This document shows, piece after piece, positions 45,291 through 57,239 of a DNA stretch of 64,000 nucleotides (position 1 is its first letter; every line of letters starts with the position of its first letter). This DNA comes from Hypericum androsaemum. Its lineage: Eukaryota; Streptophyta; Magnoliopsida; Malpighiales; Hypericaceae. The translations under genes and the position numbers were made by a program. The stretch covers positions 15,573,691 to 15,637,690 of the forward strand of contig OZ023185.1 of the NCBI GenBank assembly GCA_963995505.1. The letters run 5' to 3'. Below the pieces are notes generated by a model that searched no databases, had not been told where the DNA came from, and saw only the letters and a list, made by a program, of their open reading frames with translations.

Positions 45291-45794
45291 CATGAGGGTT
45301 TGCTCGAATAAATGGATAAGGACAATAAGAGTTTAAGATCTATTGAATTTGACTAATTCTAGATCTAGATCCTACTCCATCCTTATTTTTTAAAGAATAA
45401 GAACATAGATATAGATCTTTAGGATGTTGCCTTATCCTAACCCAAATTTTAAAATATATTTAATAATTTTTATGTATATTAATTACTAAACATAATACCA
45501 AATTTTCTATCTCACCTTATCCAATTTTTATTTTTTTTAATTTGCTTGATTGATTTCTTTATATTGAAATTTTTAATGAAAGAATCAATTGCATTCACAT
45601 TTTCTAGTGTCTCTTTGCTATTCCCAAATAACCAAATAATAACACGAACTTGTGCATTGTCCTGATCTTACCTAGTTTTAAGGCACGGATCCTACCTTAA
45701 AGAGGATATAGGTCCACCATTAAAAAATAGGGTAAGGATCTGGGTCCTATGAATCTGCACCGGATCTTGCCAATTTTCATGCCTAGTAAAAAAT
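45291..45794. other. Continuation of the TPS C 3' flank
   Basis: Matches 27915-28200 downstream of TPS E, then diverges. Repeated GGATC(T/C) and TAAGGAT phrases; no gene. Confidence 0.6.
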
Positions 45795-46000
45795 ATTAGG
45801 GTAAAATAACAATAGGTCCATGATGTTTGAAGAAATTAATTAATCTTAGTATTATTTAGTCTCTGTTATTTCATAAACCAAGTTTTTTTAGTCGCTAGAT
45901 CCAAATTCTGATCACTTTTTCGGCGACTCTACTAAGAATACAAAAATACCCCCAACTCCATAAATTAAAAAATTGCCATTCATCCCTTACCTCTATCCCA
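45795..46000. repeat. Single arm of the 44346-45224 element family
   Basis: AACAATAGGTCCATGATGTT, then TTAGTCTCTGTTATTTCATA, then GGCGACTCTACTAAGAATAC follow the same order as the arm at 44346-44500. No partner arm downstream was identified. Confidence 0.65.
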
Positions 46001-46181
46001 TAGTCCAAAGGGTATTATATCGGAACCGGCTATCCACCGGTGAAGAATCTCTTCTCCCACTTTCTCTCCTTAACCCCCAAAACGCTAATTACACCCGACT
46101 CTCTGATTTCACAATTTATTGCCTTTTCAAAAAGAATAAAAAAGAATTGTTGTTTGGTTGCAGGCAAACAAAAATGAATAT

Positions 46182-46770
46182 CTGTTTACCTAATTAATTT
46201 CCTTAATTATTGCCACAGCGGCGCTGTAATGGAAGTTTCCATGCGCTAAATTGGTACCAATCTTGACCGGCCTCACCACCATTATTATGTGCCGCAGAAA
46301 TTACATTCTCTCTCGTAAATTTTTCTCTTCGGAAGTGCTAGGGGCTATGACTCTGGTACTTGTTGGGGTCCTTCCTAACTTCGTAACGGGCGTCTCCACA
46401 AGTAGAGGTCAATGAATTGACTCTCATGGAACGCTAGCTAGCTGGTGATCTTTTGTCGAAATTTGTACCGCTCTACTTGAGCAATTTATAGGTGCGCTCC
46501 GGACTATTACCAAATTGGGAGAGTGTTCTGCGCTCCACCGTCCGTAGTAAAACCAATTTACTTATTTAAATTTCGTTACATTTTCAGCCATTTTTCATGT
46601 ACTTAAATAACTTTTACTTCAAAAAAATATTATATCAAATTTTGTAAAATCATAAAATATAGGTTTCTAACCATGACCGGTAATTTTTGTAACAGTAGCC
46701 TAGTCTACTTCATGCTATCCAGTATGTGGGATAGAGGATTCGGTGCTGATGATGTGAAGTTGCCAACACC
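46182..46770. repeat. Duplicated block, copy 2
   Basis: Matches 28968-29402 with an added segment of about 150 bp at 46278-46436. The match ends abruptly at 46770 inside the transposon terminus CCAACACCATCCG, where GC-rich DNA begins. Confidence 0.8.
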
Positions 46771-48968
46771 ATCCGAGGCGTTCTTCAAGCCCAAACCAGT
46801 TTTCCAACTCCGGGGCGTTCTCCAAGTCCAGCCCGACATTCTTCGATGCGGGCGTTCGCAAGCCCAGACCGGCATTCTCAAGCCCAGGTGGGCGTTCTCA
46901 AGTTCGCCAAGCCCAGACGGGCATTCTCATGTAGGCGAGCCCGCGAACAAGCCCAACACCAAAGCGGTTTCCATACGACCTGTGACACAGACGAGCCTCA
47001 GACCACGAGCGAGCCCAAACCCATTCAACGCGGGCGAGCTCATAATACATATGGCCCTCCCCCTTAAGTGGGCCCGAGGTGAACTCCGAATCCAGAAGAG
47101 GGGCGAGCTTCAATGGCCCAACACCGAGGCGAGCCTTCAACAGCCCGAGACTCAAGCGAGGGCGTTCTCCACAACAAGGGCGTTCTCAAAGCCCAAGGAT
47201 GTTCTCGAAGGCCAGGGGCTTCCTCGAAGCCCAAGGGTGTTCTCAAGCCCATCGTTTCTCAGGCCCAGGATGTCCTTAAGTCTAGGGCGTTCTCAACTTG
47301 GCCCAACGGCGATCTCCAATGCGGGTGAACCTAATCCGAGCCCAACCCACGCGGTTCACCTCGATCGACCAAGCTGAAACCTGGCTCGAATCAAATTCGA
47401 GATTATTTTCAATCCCCAACAAGGATCTAACCTTTACCGGCCTAACGGACGGGCGAGCATGGTCGAACACAGGCGAGCATGGTTGAGCACAGTGAATTCA
47501 TGCAAGCAGGCGGGCGAATGAGCACGCGAACAACACGAATAGGCCGACCGTCATCTTGGAGACTGACCATCATCTTGGAGACTGGTCGTCCTCTTGAAGA
47601 CCGACTGTCCTCTTGGTCTTCGTCCTCTTTGAAACCGACCATCCTCTTGGAGACCGATTGTCTTCTCAAAGATCGACCGTCTTCTTGGATTTCATCCTCT
47701 TAGAGACCAGTTGTCCTCTTGGAGATCCGTCCGTCCTCATGGAAATCAGAGGCAATCTTAAAACGATAAATGATCTTGCCATGCTGGGGAGCTCGAGATA
47801 TGTCGACAATGCCGGGATTATTTTGTACCTCAATACCCGGTTAGAAAAATTCATCCTCGAATTTAAAATCGTTGGCCAGCTTGAAATATTCATACATATA
47901 CTCTTTAATATTTGTTCCATCTCAAGAGACAAATATTTAGAAATTAGAGAACCACAAATATTCTCATGAAAGACCACGAACTAACTTCTTCGAGCAGATC
48001 TTTTAGATTCTTTGAGATTGTTCCACAAGATCAACAATGAAGAATCCACAACATATTCAAACTTTTCAACTTCGAGAAAATTATGACACTTGGTGCAGTC
48101 CTCCTGTGTTGTCGCTCAGAAGGATAATGATTCCCTGCTCCACTTGTGCTTTCGCAGAAGGGTCCTTTGGTGACAGCTGACCCATGCGGGTCTCCCTGCG
48201 AACCTACGCAAACATGTCAGTATGGACGTGTGGACAACTCAATTGTGGTTGATGGACCATTTGTTGAGAGAAATGGAGAGACCCAAGGGGGAGAAGAAGG
48301 TATGCCCCAATATGGTGAAGAAGATGCTATATTGGAAGAATTTGATGAGCAAGCATGGCAAAATGAGCTGTCCCGAAACATGGCGGAAGAGATCATGCAA
48401 AATATTATGGAAGAACAATCAATGATGATACGACAAACAGAGAAATGGGAGGATCCTAAAACACTAAGGTCTTTCGGGAAAGGGAAAGAAATTCAAACTC
48501 CGATACGTTCCAGTTCCTCACCAAGAAAACTCTCAAGTAAAGCGGCCGCTCTCGTGAAGATCCCGATCCGAAGATTGACCATCAAAGCATTTGCCAAGCC
48601 TCCGAAGGAAGTACATCTAAAATTGCTTATAGCCGAACTTGATGAACAAGCGAAGCGAGAGGCCCTTGACGAAACGCGGGCGAAGGAGGCGCGATTTTGA
48701 CAGAAAGAATGGGTATCGACTGGAATGTTGATGCCTCACCTGGTAATGACCAAACAAGGGCATTTGATCCACCGTAATTGGTTCTAACTTTGGTGGTTTG
48801 CTGTGGGGTGGTGCTGTGATGCGTAATGGGTTTGATCCACCATTACTGATTTTGACAAGAGTGGTCTACTGTGGTGTGGTGTTGCAGTGATGCCTTTGCA
48901 GTGGTGCAATTGGATCCGAATGGGTTGGTCATGAAGGCTTTTTGGGTGCAACTAGATATCTTTTATCA
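46771..48968 (+). repeat. GC-rich repetitive block, possible retroelement fragment
   Basis: Composition changes sharply: repeated GGCGTTCTC, AAGCCCA and GGCGAGC phrases to about 47370, then a CCTCTTGGAGACCGA(T/C) minisatellite at 47555-47745. After 47760 AT content rises again. Long frames through the first part (for example 46673-47377) are Pro/Ser/Arg-rich by-products of the repeat. The block resembles in style the LTRs at 54239 and 58289 but I could not align them. It probably derives from an LTR retrotransposon. Confidence 0.45.
48146..48700 (+). CDS. Unrecognised 184-codon acidic frame, possibly retrotransposon gag-like
   Basis: The frame encodes a charged protein with a Cys-containing start (near residues 13-23), an acidic middle with FDEQAWQNELSRNMAEEIMQ, and a basic tail rich in Lys and Arg. 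No membrane segment. I recognise no domain. It is the longest repeat-free frame in the block 46771-48968 and ends at TGA 48698-48700. Given its setting it may be part of a retroelement polyprotein; it could also be chance. Confidence 0.3.
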   Translation: MLSQKGPLVTADPCGSPCEPTQTCQYGRVDNSIVVDGPFVERNGETQGGEEGMPQYGEEDAILEEFDEQAWQNELSRNMAEEIMQNIMEEQSMMIRQTEKWEDPKTLRSFGKGKEIQTPIRSSSSPRKLSSKAAALVKIPIRRLTIKAFAKPPKEVHLKLLIAELDEQAKREALDETRAKEARF

Positions 48969-49443
48969 TATTTTTATGGGATAAGTACTATTTGGATCAT
49001 GTGGTTTACACGAATTTTGCGATATGATCCTGAGGTTTAGAAATGACTTTTTTGGTAGTTGTGGTTTCACATTTTTTGCATTAGAGACTCGGGAGCCTTC
49101 CCAAACCTAAATCAGCTCCGAACCTAGAAAGGACGTCGTTTTTGCTGCTGAGTTGTCACGCCACGTTGCAAATTTTTGCCTGGTTGGTATGCTGACTTGG
49201 CACGAAAAAAAATTCATTTCAATCACCTATTTCTTTATAATCTTTCAAAAAACTCCTCATTTAACCCCAACCAACCCATTACTTTCAACCCACAACCCAA
49301 CCCAACCCATTACTTTCAACCCACAACCCAACCCAACCCAACCCATCTTCTTCAACCTTTTAACCCATTTAAAAAAACAAAAATAAAAAATAATCAAAAA
49401 AGCTACCGCGAACCGTTTAAGCTCCCACCATGTTCATCCTTCC

Positions 49444-49833
49444 GGATTTTTTTCCTAAATAGGCAGAAAATATATATATATTTCCTAAATAAGCAAAAAC
49501 TTAATATATTCCCAAAATAGGCAAAATTTTAATTAAAAATTTTAAAAAAATTAATGAGAAATACGGAATGTAACGATGTCAAAATTTTGTTTGAAGTCAA
49601 AAGTCGATTGAGTTCGATCGACCAAAATTTAAAAAAATGTCAGAGAGGCGACCCAATAGTGGTTCACCTCCATTATTTTATTAATATTAAATTGGAGTGA
49701 CAACCCTATGTGGGTCGTCATCCATTTTTTTAAAATTTTTAATTAAATTTTTGCCTATTTTAGGAATATATTAATTTTTTGCCTATTTAAGAAATATATC
49801 TAAGTTTTTTGCCCATTTTGGAAGAAAAAAAAC
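49444..49833. mobile_element. MITE nested inside the Pack-MULE
   Basis: 390 bp; ends GGATTTTTTTCCTAAATAGG and, inverted, GGTTTTTTTTCTTCCAAAAT, both followed by GCAAAAA and TTTCCTAAATA-type repeats. CATCCTTCC occurs on both sides (49435-49443 and 49834-49842), a perfect 9-bp duplication. It splits the leader of the captured BIG fragment, so it arrived after, or together with, the captured piece. Confidence 0.9.
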
Positions 49834-49999
49834 CATCCTTCCTTCTCGTTTAAGCTCTCTCTTACTCACTCCCACTGTTTCCCAGTGCGATCGAATCCAT
49901 CCCAACCAAATACTCCCTAACCGAGAGATGATTTTCCCATATTATCCCTCTCCTCTGTGAATCTACTCGGCGATCTTTACCTCTAACTCGTAGGCAGAA

Positions 50000-50318
50000 A
50001 TGGCTTCTTCGTCCCGCCTGAGACAGATGTTGACCCCTGCCCTAGAGAAAATTGTCAAGAACGCGTCGTGGAGGAAGCACTTGAAGCTCGCGCACGAGTG
50101 CAAATCCATCATCGAAACCCTCACCACCGGCTTTTCTCCGTTCGGGGAGCCGCTCTCGCCGGAGTCTGACGCCGATGCCATCGATTCCCGACCCGATCAA
50201 CAACGGTGGGACCCACGAGTACTCGCTTCTCGAGTTCGAGACTGTCCTTAGCCCCCTCATCAACGCCTGCTCCACGGGGTTCCTCAAGATCGTCGATCCC
50301 GCCGTCGATTGTTCCACG
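50000..50318 (+). pseudogene. Captured exon 1 of a BIG-type ARF guanine-nucleotide exchange factor
   Basis: ATG at 50000 gives MASSSRLRQMLTPALEKIVK followed by NASWRKHLKLAHECKSIIE. This is the start of plant brefeldin A-inhibited ARF-GEFs (DCB domain), proteins of about 1,700-1,800 residues that load GTP on ARF for Golgi and endosome traffic. The frame shifts near 50180; in the next frame INNGGTHEYSLLEFETVLSP and FLKIVDPAVDC continue the same exon. Homology stops at a donor-like GGTTCGTGG near 50318, where exon 1 of BIG genes ends. Only about 6% of the protein is present and it is frameshifted, so it is a fragment. A leader of about 150 bp precedes the ATG. The gene family is recognised from memory; the captured paralogue is unknown. 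Confidence 0.88.
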
Positions 50319-50788
50319 GTTCGTGGTAGCTTTTTTGGATTAATTTTTATTTTGGTTCCAACTACGTCGAGAAATTTTAATTTCTCTACAGGACGAGCAT
50401 GGAGGCGAGGAAGGAAACGGCGAGGGAAGCGAGAGAAGGAGATGGATTTTAGCTGGGTGTTCATCGGATTGGCCATTTTTAGATCTAAAAATTTATTTTC
50501 GAAGGGGAAAACGTTGCTGGAAAAAGTGGTAATTTTGGGGATGTTGGGTATGAAGAGGTTAGGAAGAATTTTCGGCTTACCGAGGATTGGGGAAGACAAT
50601 GCAGTATCATGTGTTTATTTCTAGGTTCATGTTCATAAGAAATTTTCATGGGCATGTACTATTTTTTAAGTTGCTGGAAAAACGAGCTCATGTTCATGTG
50701 TTTCTTTCTGAGTTCATGTGGAGAGAGGGGAGAGTGGTATTGAGGCCATCGCATGAAAGTGGTAACTTTTTATTATTATTTATTATTT
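50319..50788 (+). other. Remaining cargo of the Pack-MULE
   Basis: The first part could be intron 1 of the BIG gene. At 50391 a TCTACAG acceptor-like site precedes a purine-rich stretch (GGCGAGGAAGGAAACGGCGA) that I cannot assign. It might be a piece of a second gene. Confidence 0.4.
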
Positions 50789-51308
50789 TGGCTTTTTTAA
50801 ATGGGTTTAAAGGTTGAAGAAAATGGTTGGGTTAGGTTGGGTTGGGTTAGGGTTAAATGAGGAGTTTTTTTAAAAATCATAAAGAAATGGTGATTGAAAT
50901 GGTGATTGAAATGGATTTTTTTTCGTGCCAAGGCAGCATACCAACCGGGTAAAAGTTTTCAACGTGGCGTGATAATTCAGCAGCAAAAATAACGTCGTTT
51001 CTAGGTTCGGAGTTGATTTTGGTTCGGGAAGGTTCCCGAGCCTCTAACGCAAAAAATGTGAAACCATAACTACTAAAAAATCGTTTCTAAACCTCAAGAT
51101 CATATCGCAAAATCTGTGTAAACCACAGGATTCAAATGGTACTTATCCCTATTTTTATTGTTGATAGTTGTGTATTTAGTTCACTGAAATCTGTGGTGCA
51201 TGTACAATTGGTATAGTTAACGATGGAATTTGTTTGAGGGGTAATAAAATTATACTAATAAAAAAATATCACGTGACATGAACTAATATACAATAAGTTA
51301 ACTAATAC

Positions 51309-52779
51309 CGCTTTGCTTATATACGGAACAGTATTGAAATCTTGCTCTTTAATGGACATGTAACCAATTTCATTGCTAGTATTGAACATGGCAGTGATAA
51401 TTTTCACCACTGGAGGAGGGAGCTCATCGATTTTACTCATGTCCCACCTGAAAACAAAATGAAGAATCAAGGGTGCTCAAAATTCTCAACAAATTATTAC
51501 CCAAGTGCAAAAGAAGAAGCATAAGTAAAGTTCCATCCGTCGACAAAATCCGTGGTGAACTCTAGTTCTTCCAGCGAACCATAAATATCATATACATCAT
51601 CTACCAAAGTTATAAAATATGTGATCTTAGTCGGTGCTTTTCTGAAAGTTCCAAATTGCGGCCCATGAAGCACGGAACAACACCATAGGTAGTGTTCTAG
51701 GATTCGGTCACGGGAAAATTCCATTTTATTTAATCCCGTATCGAGCCACCACCTGCCAATTCAAGAATTCAATAAACAAACATAAATATCAAGCCAAAAA
51801 AGAACAAACTTAAATATCAAGAAATGCCATAGAGTACCTAATCAATTCCTTAGCTTCTTGTAAATGAGTGGATTGAAGTATATTGTACTCTAATTTGGCA
51901 AGGTGAAGAAGAGATGGGTTTATGTCTTGCTCTTGCTCTTGCTCATATGTATCTATAAACCACCTTGCCTCAAGTCTATTCTCCCTCCAATGTAAGGGCA
52001 CATTCCAGAGCATGGGCCAGTTTCCTGGTCCAAATTTTGGGTAACACTGATGTTTTGGCAAAATTTGTCAATTGCTTAGTAGTATATCTCCTGGCCTTGT
52101 CTTCATACGCCAAGAAAGAAGCGTCGTACAAAGTTAGCAACGTTTTGACATCTTCATGAAAGACTTCCCCGAACTCTCCGTTTTTGTCTTTGAATTTCTC
52201 AAAGACATCTGCTAGAAAGAAAAAGTTATAATTGAGAGGATACTATAGGTGAAGATTGTAATGAGATATCGAAACAAGTCGATCTCATATTCTATTATTC
52301 TACCATATGAAGCGATATTGTGAAGACCATGCAAGCATTTTTCCAATGGCACTCTCACATAGATTGTGATGCCTTATTAGGTTTATTTTATAAGTGTAAA
52401 AATTCCATAACTTTTTTTACATGTACGATGTTTAAGATATTACCCAAAATAAATATTTAGAATGCATATCTATACAAAAATATGAAATAATTGAAAAGCT
52501 GGGAAGTGATGATGCACCTGCAGAGATAGGAAACCCATTTTCTCTTAACAATCTGAACTTGAGAGCAGTTGTATAAAGATCTTCACTAATTCTAGAGGCA
52601 TCCGCATTTTGGTACAGATTTTCGAGTGCGGTTCTAATCTCATTTTCAAGGTGGTACTCCAAACCTATACTTTGAACTGTATCAATGAGCTCCAACTTCG
52701 CCACAGAATCCGTCTCTTCACTAAAAATACTCTTTACATCATATTTCAATCGTTCAGCCTGCTTGATGTGTTCATCATC
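51309..52779 (-). pseudogene. TPS B: monoterpene synthase pseudogene, exons 2-5 only
   Basis: Minus strand: exon 2 52779-52518, exon 3 52208-51838, exon 4 51752-51537, exon 5 51447-51309. Exon 2 is open and normal (KLELIDTVQSIGLEYHLENE). Exon 3 is 371 instead of 379 bp: bases are missing where A has DETTIDEGRR, and an extra T follows the ALE codons near 52003. Exon 4 keeps DDVYDIYG and SRDRILEHY but its donor GT is AT (51536-51535). Exon 5 is open. Exons 6 and 7 are absent; 150 bp further on lies the Pack-MULE. No exon 1 is found upstream. B is closest to A (shared EPLEEL-type wording GSLEELE and the CCSVLHGPQFGTFRKA segment) and lacks A's Cassandra insertion. Confidence 0.9.
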
Positions 52780-53589
52780 CTACAATCATTCCAGTCAATT
52801 AGGAGTTTTTTTTTACAAAGCTGAATTTTGTTTATTCAATAAAATAACCGTCATAAATATTAAGTATTTACTATTTGTTACACCATTAGCATGCGTCCTA
52901 ACTAATCATAAGATACTTGAGCGTAGAATTTGTGTGCGAGCGCACTAAAATACTCTTTAAAAATCAATTAATTTTATGTTCAAAAATTTAAGATATCTAA
53001 TTTATTAATTATATGTTGGAAGTTACACCTGTAATGTCATAATTACGAATTCATATTTTTTATGAATTTCTGTAACACTTCCTATTTAGTGGGAGAAAGC
53101 AATAAAATCTGTAATCGCCCGATTAATGACAGAGGTTGAAGAATGTTTATGGCGGGAGTTACAAATCAGGGAATGCTGGACTCCTGGAATTCTATATAAT
53201 CCATCGAATCAATCGAATTGGCACAGGCACAAGCAAACGAAAGACACGGACGAACGTGCACGTACGCCCCTAGGAATTCAGATTGTGAATCTTTCTTCGA
53301 GTATGTGAGAACAGACGAGAGAGTGACAAGCTTTAATTACTATCTTATAACAAACATGTATTTTGAAAAAGAGTCTGCACTATAATATGTATTTTGAAAA
53401 AGAGTTTACACTACAATAAGTATTTTACTTTTGTTGATAATTTTTTAGTAGAACATCGTGAAAATAATTGAAAAGGAGTCTGGAATGATCGCCTCAAAAA
53501 CAATCGCGAAGAGTAAGAGAAGAAAGAAGAATGGATATAAAAGCAATTGAATCTTAGACGATTGATCTAAGAGAGGGAAATAAAATGAA
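52780..53589. other. Region upstream of TPS B, no gene seen
   Basis: The first 40 bases still match intron 1 of TPS A (CAATTAGGAGT). After that AT-rich DNA without a frame; no exon 1. A tandem pair ATGTATTTTGAAAAAGAGT at 53356 and 53388 is the only local repeat. Confidence 0.5.
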
Positions 53590-53790
53590 GATAAAAAAGT
53601 GAAAATTACTCTCGGCCCCCTAGAGTTTGCCTAAATCACTGTTTTAATCTCTCCTATTTTGAAACCAAAAATTTGGCCTCCCTAGTTTGATTTTATTAAA
53701 CTCTAAGACCCCTCGCTGATGTCATCCGGTCAATATAATTTTAAAATGATAATTATACACTTCTAATTTAAAAAAAATTCTTCCTTCAAC
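53590..53790. repeat. Left arm of an inverted-repeat element
   Basis: The reverse complement of about 53690-53770 (CTAGTTTGATTTTATTAAAC and ATAATTTTAAAATGATAATT) matches 60062-60137. The outer part of this arm has no visible partner because the right arm runs into the N gap. Confidence 0.75.
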
Positions 53791-54238
53791 ATTCAATCTT
53801 CCTGTTCACTGCCATCAAACGAGTCATCTTCAACCTTCAATATTACCAAACAACCCCAATTAATCTCTGTTGCAGAGAAAGTGGGTACAAGAATGTCAAG
53901 ACTACCCTAGACGGATTTGGAGTGGTCGTCCCAAGGTCGGCCTAACGGAGAAGGTGGAAAAAGAGCTAGACTATGAGCTACGAGCTAAGGAAACGATAAA
54001 GTGTAAATAGGTTTGTTTGTTGTGTTGGTGATGTTCGTCTTCCTAGCCCGAGCCCTCCTTATATGGAGTGCCTTGACCTAACCTCCACGCCTTCAGAATA
54101 GGAAATCCTAAACCGCCTCCAAGACCTTCGGATCCAAGTCTCAATCCCGAGAGATCTGCTTCAAGTTATTTGTTCCTAATATGACGAGATCCTCCCGGCT
54201 CAGTACAAGCCATCTTCCTTAAATGAGCAGATCCCGTC

Positions 54239-55813
54239 CTCGAATAGAAACCTTTCAAAATGTGACGACCAAGCAATCGCGGCCTAAAGAGTACCAAGTC
54301 TTGCCAAATATTGGGAATCTCGGCTCAAGTTAGAAAAATATAGATCGACTTGACCTTCTCGAATCTCCCACTCAAAATTTTGACTCAAGTCTATCATCGC
54401 CCAAGATGGACATCTCGTCAGACCCAAAGTGAATCCCAAAATGGACTCAAGCTAACGGCCTCCTCAACCAAAGTGGACCTATTCTCAGAATCGCCTTCCC
54501 GTCTACGATGGTCAAATGAGCTTCCCGCTCGTGTCCAAGTTTACTTCTCACCTTTGACTTCTCGCTCGACTTCTTGCCTTAGGCTTCCCGCCTTAGGTTT
54601 CTCGCTCAGCTTCCTACCTTAGGCTTCTCACTCAGCCTCTCACCGTAGACCTCTCACTCGGCCTGTCGCCACTCAGCCTCTCGCTCATCCTCTCGCCACT
54701 CAGCCTCTCGCCTTAGGTTTCTCTCTCAACTTTCTGCTCGGCCTCTCGCTCAGCCTCTCCCTATTGTCCTCTCACTCGGCCTCTCGCCGTAGGCTTCTCA
54801 TATGGCCTCTCGCCATAGGCTTCTCACTTGGCCTCTCGCTCGGCCTCTCACCTACACGAGCGAGAGGGGCTTCTCACCTGGGCCTGCCTACATGAGCGAG
54901 AGGAGCTTCTCACCCGGGCTCCCAAAGCGGAGCTAGCCTCCCGCTCGCATAGGCCAAGTGGTATGCCTCTCCCGCCCGAGGTGAACCAAATAGCCCAATG
55001 GGCTATCCCAATGCACCGACGAGCTCGGACTGGTCCATGCAAACTCAGAGATAGGCCGTCATTAGTTGAGCACGACGAGCAAGTGGGCAAGCACAATGAG
55101 CAAGTAGGCAAGCGGGCAAGCAGACGAGCTCATCCCCAACCAGGCTAGCAGCTCACTCCAAACTAGGCTAGCAGCTCGCTTCCAACCACACCAAGGCGAG
55201 CAGCTCACTCCAAACTAGGCTAGCAGCTCGCTTCCAACGACACCAAGGTGAGCAGCTCGCCCCCAACCATGGCAAGGCGAGCTCGCTCGCTCCACTAGGT
55301 GAGTTTGTATTTAAATAACTTTTTGAAATTCTGCTTTGAATCGAAATAAACTATAAACTACAAAGTTGTAGATCCATATCTTAACTTTCCATAGCAACTT
55401 GAATCATTTAAATCGGAAGTCAAAAGTGGAAGCAGTGGTTTTTATACCAAAATGCAACGGTCCTTAATAAGACAACGAGTACCAAAATTTGAAGTCTCAT
55501 TTTGACCCTCCTCCATGAATATTTAGGCAAGGCTCTTGAAATATAAGTTGGAGATCCATCTCTTAGCTTTACATGGCAATAAAAATTACTCCATTTCGAG
55601 GTCTGGGGAAAGTACTACGGCTAATTTCCCAAGGATGAAAGTGTCTGCCTTAGTACCAATCATGTGCTTATGGAAACGCCAAAGCTCTCTTCCCTGACTT
55701 CGTGCTAGGCACCAACTTCATAAATGTGGACCTTGAGCCAAAGCTAATCTCTATAAGCATGGACCTCGTGTCAAACCTCTCTTCCATGAACATAAAATAT
55801 TTGACCTCCAACA
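54239..55813 (-). mobile_element. 3' LTR (minus sense) of an LTR retrotransposon
   Basis: It matches 58289-59781 in direct orientation. On the minus strand it starts TGTTGGAGGTCAAATATT; the bases before it (55814-55824, minus sense GCGGGGGGCAT) form a polypurine tract, which sets the direction. The middle is a degenerate array of CTCGCTCGGC and CTTAGGCTTCTCG units, followed by AAGGCGAGCAGCTCGC repeats. The LTR may extend left to about 53892, where the partner is missing. Confidence 0.8.
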
Positions 55814-57239
55814 ATGCCCCCCGCATGTTAACGCTTCGGTACGGTCAAGCGAGAAGCATTGACGTGGTCCTTCATCTGTGGCTTGGCTTTCTTCAACTAG
55901 CTTGGAACATAATGAAAATGCACAGCTCAAAGAAGACTAGGCCATCGTCCTGAGAATATGTTTGGCCAATTCATATGGTGACAATGTGTAAACCTGCAGT
56001 CACCTTGTCGCCCATTACCCTACTCTTCATGGGCAAGGTAGAGTACTTGCCCTTCGGGTATGGCATTGATCAATCTTCAAACCGAATGCACCTCCCATTT
56101 GATTAAGCTCGTACACCAAAAAGACCAACCATCTATGCTTCTCTAAAACACACTTGTTGGCACTAGGGACCTCTCGTATAGGACCACTTCAATATAGAGT
56201 ATGGCCGACACGAATGGGCGTGCATTGGCCATCATGATCAACATCTTCCCATCTGATTTCCATTGAATCAGATATTGACGGATGGAAGATAGGATTACTT
56301 GATTAGAGCAGACCAAGTCTTGCCCTTTTCTGAAAAAATTGGTTACGACCATGCCGGTCGGGCTGGCATCCTCTTTCTCCTTATTGCGTTTGCAGAGGAG
56401 TAACTAAAGAAAGGTGTTCACCACACCCATGCCATCCACGGGTACTCTCTCAATCAGCTCCCCAAGGATGTGAGTCGTGATGCAGAGAGATTTCTTGCAA
56501 TCATCCATTCTTCGGGTTGGCCTCACAATGGTGACGTCGCCATTGAAGGCTTCTATCATAGGAATGACAAAGGACATCTCTCCTATCTGAGGCTCAATAA
56601 GGTCTTCTTTGATCACGTCACTCATAGAGTGGTTAGGTTGAGTAGGTTCTGACCCAAGGATAACTGGTGCCATGTTGATTATCACCTTGCTTGGGAAGTC
56701 CCCAAACTTGATGTACCCTATCTTAAGGTCAACTTAGACCTTCTTCTCCTTTTGGTCAGGTACGACCTCTCGCTGGGCATCTTTCTTGGGATAGACCTCA
56801 CTCCTGATATTTGGTACCCACTTGCGGGTCATCTTCCCACGAAGTTCAGTGGGTGCCTTTGGTCGAATCTCAATGATGTGCTTGAGATCCTTCCCATTGG
56901 TTATTTTGGAAGCTCCAATCCCCTTGGCCCGGCCTTGAGTACAGTTCGGTAGGTGTCTAACTCACAAACGAGCTAGGAGGGCATTTTGCTCCTCCAACTT
57001 GACCCTTTGCTCTGCAAGTTGTCTTTCAAGGTCTTTGACAACTTGCTTCTGCTTCTGGACCTTCCCCTCAAGGCGACGCCTCTGAGTCTTAGTGAGGGCA
57101 TCTTATATTGGTAGCTCAGAGATGACCCTCTTATCTCCAAGCCTATTAAAGGCATACCTGCATGAGTCAGATTCGTCTTAAAGGTCTACCTTGATACGAG
57201 GATGACTGATCCTCCATGCTTTACTGGCTCCCCCTGGAC

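Larger units (their letters stand above)
48978..51149. mobile_element. Pack-MULE carrying an ARF-GEF (BIG) gene fragment
   Basis: Inverted arms of 360-400 bp (about 48978-49376 and 50789-51149) begin GGGATAAGTACTATTTG and, as reverse complement, GGGATAAGTACCATTTG. Both contain ACGTCGTTTTTGCTGCTGA-like sequence and CCAACCCAACCC runs. TATTTTTAT flanks both sides perfectly (48969-48977 and 51150-51158), a 9-bp Mutator target duplication. No transposase is inside; instead there is the 5' end of a plant BIG-type gene and a smaller nested MITE. The insertion is close to the end of TPS B and may have replaced its exons 6 and 7. Confidence 0.93.

Noticed and set aside
46673..47377. A 234-codon Pro/Arg/Ser-rich frame
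   Set aside because: It starts in a transposon terminus and continues through GC-rich repeats; all frames in both directions are equally open there.
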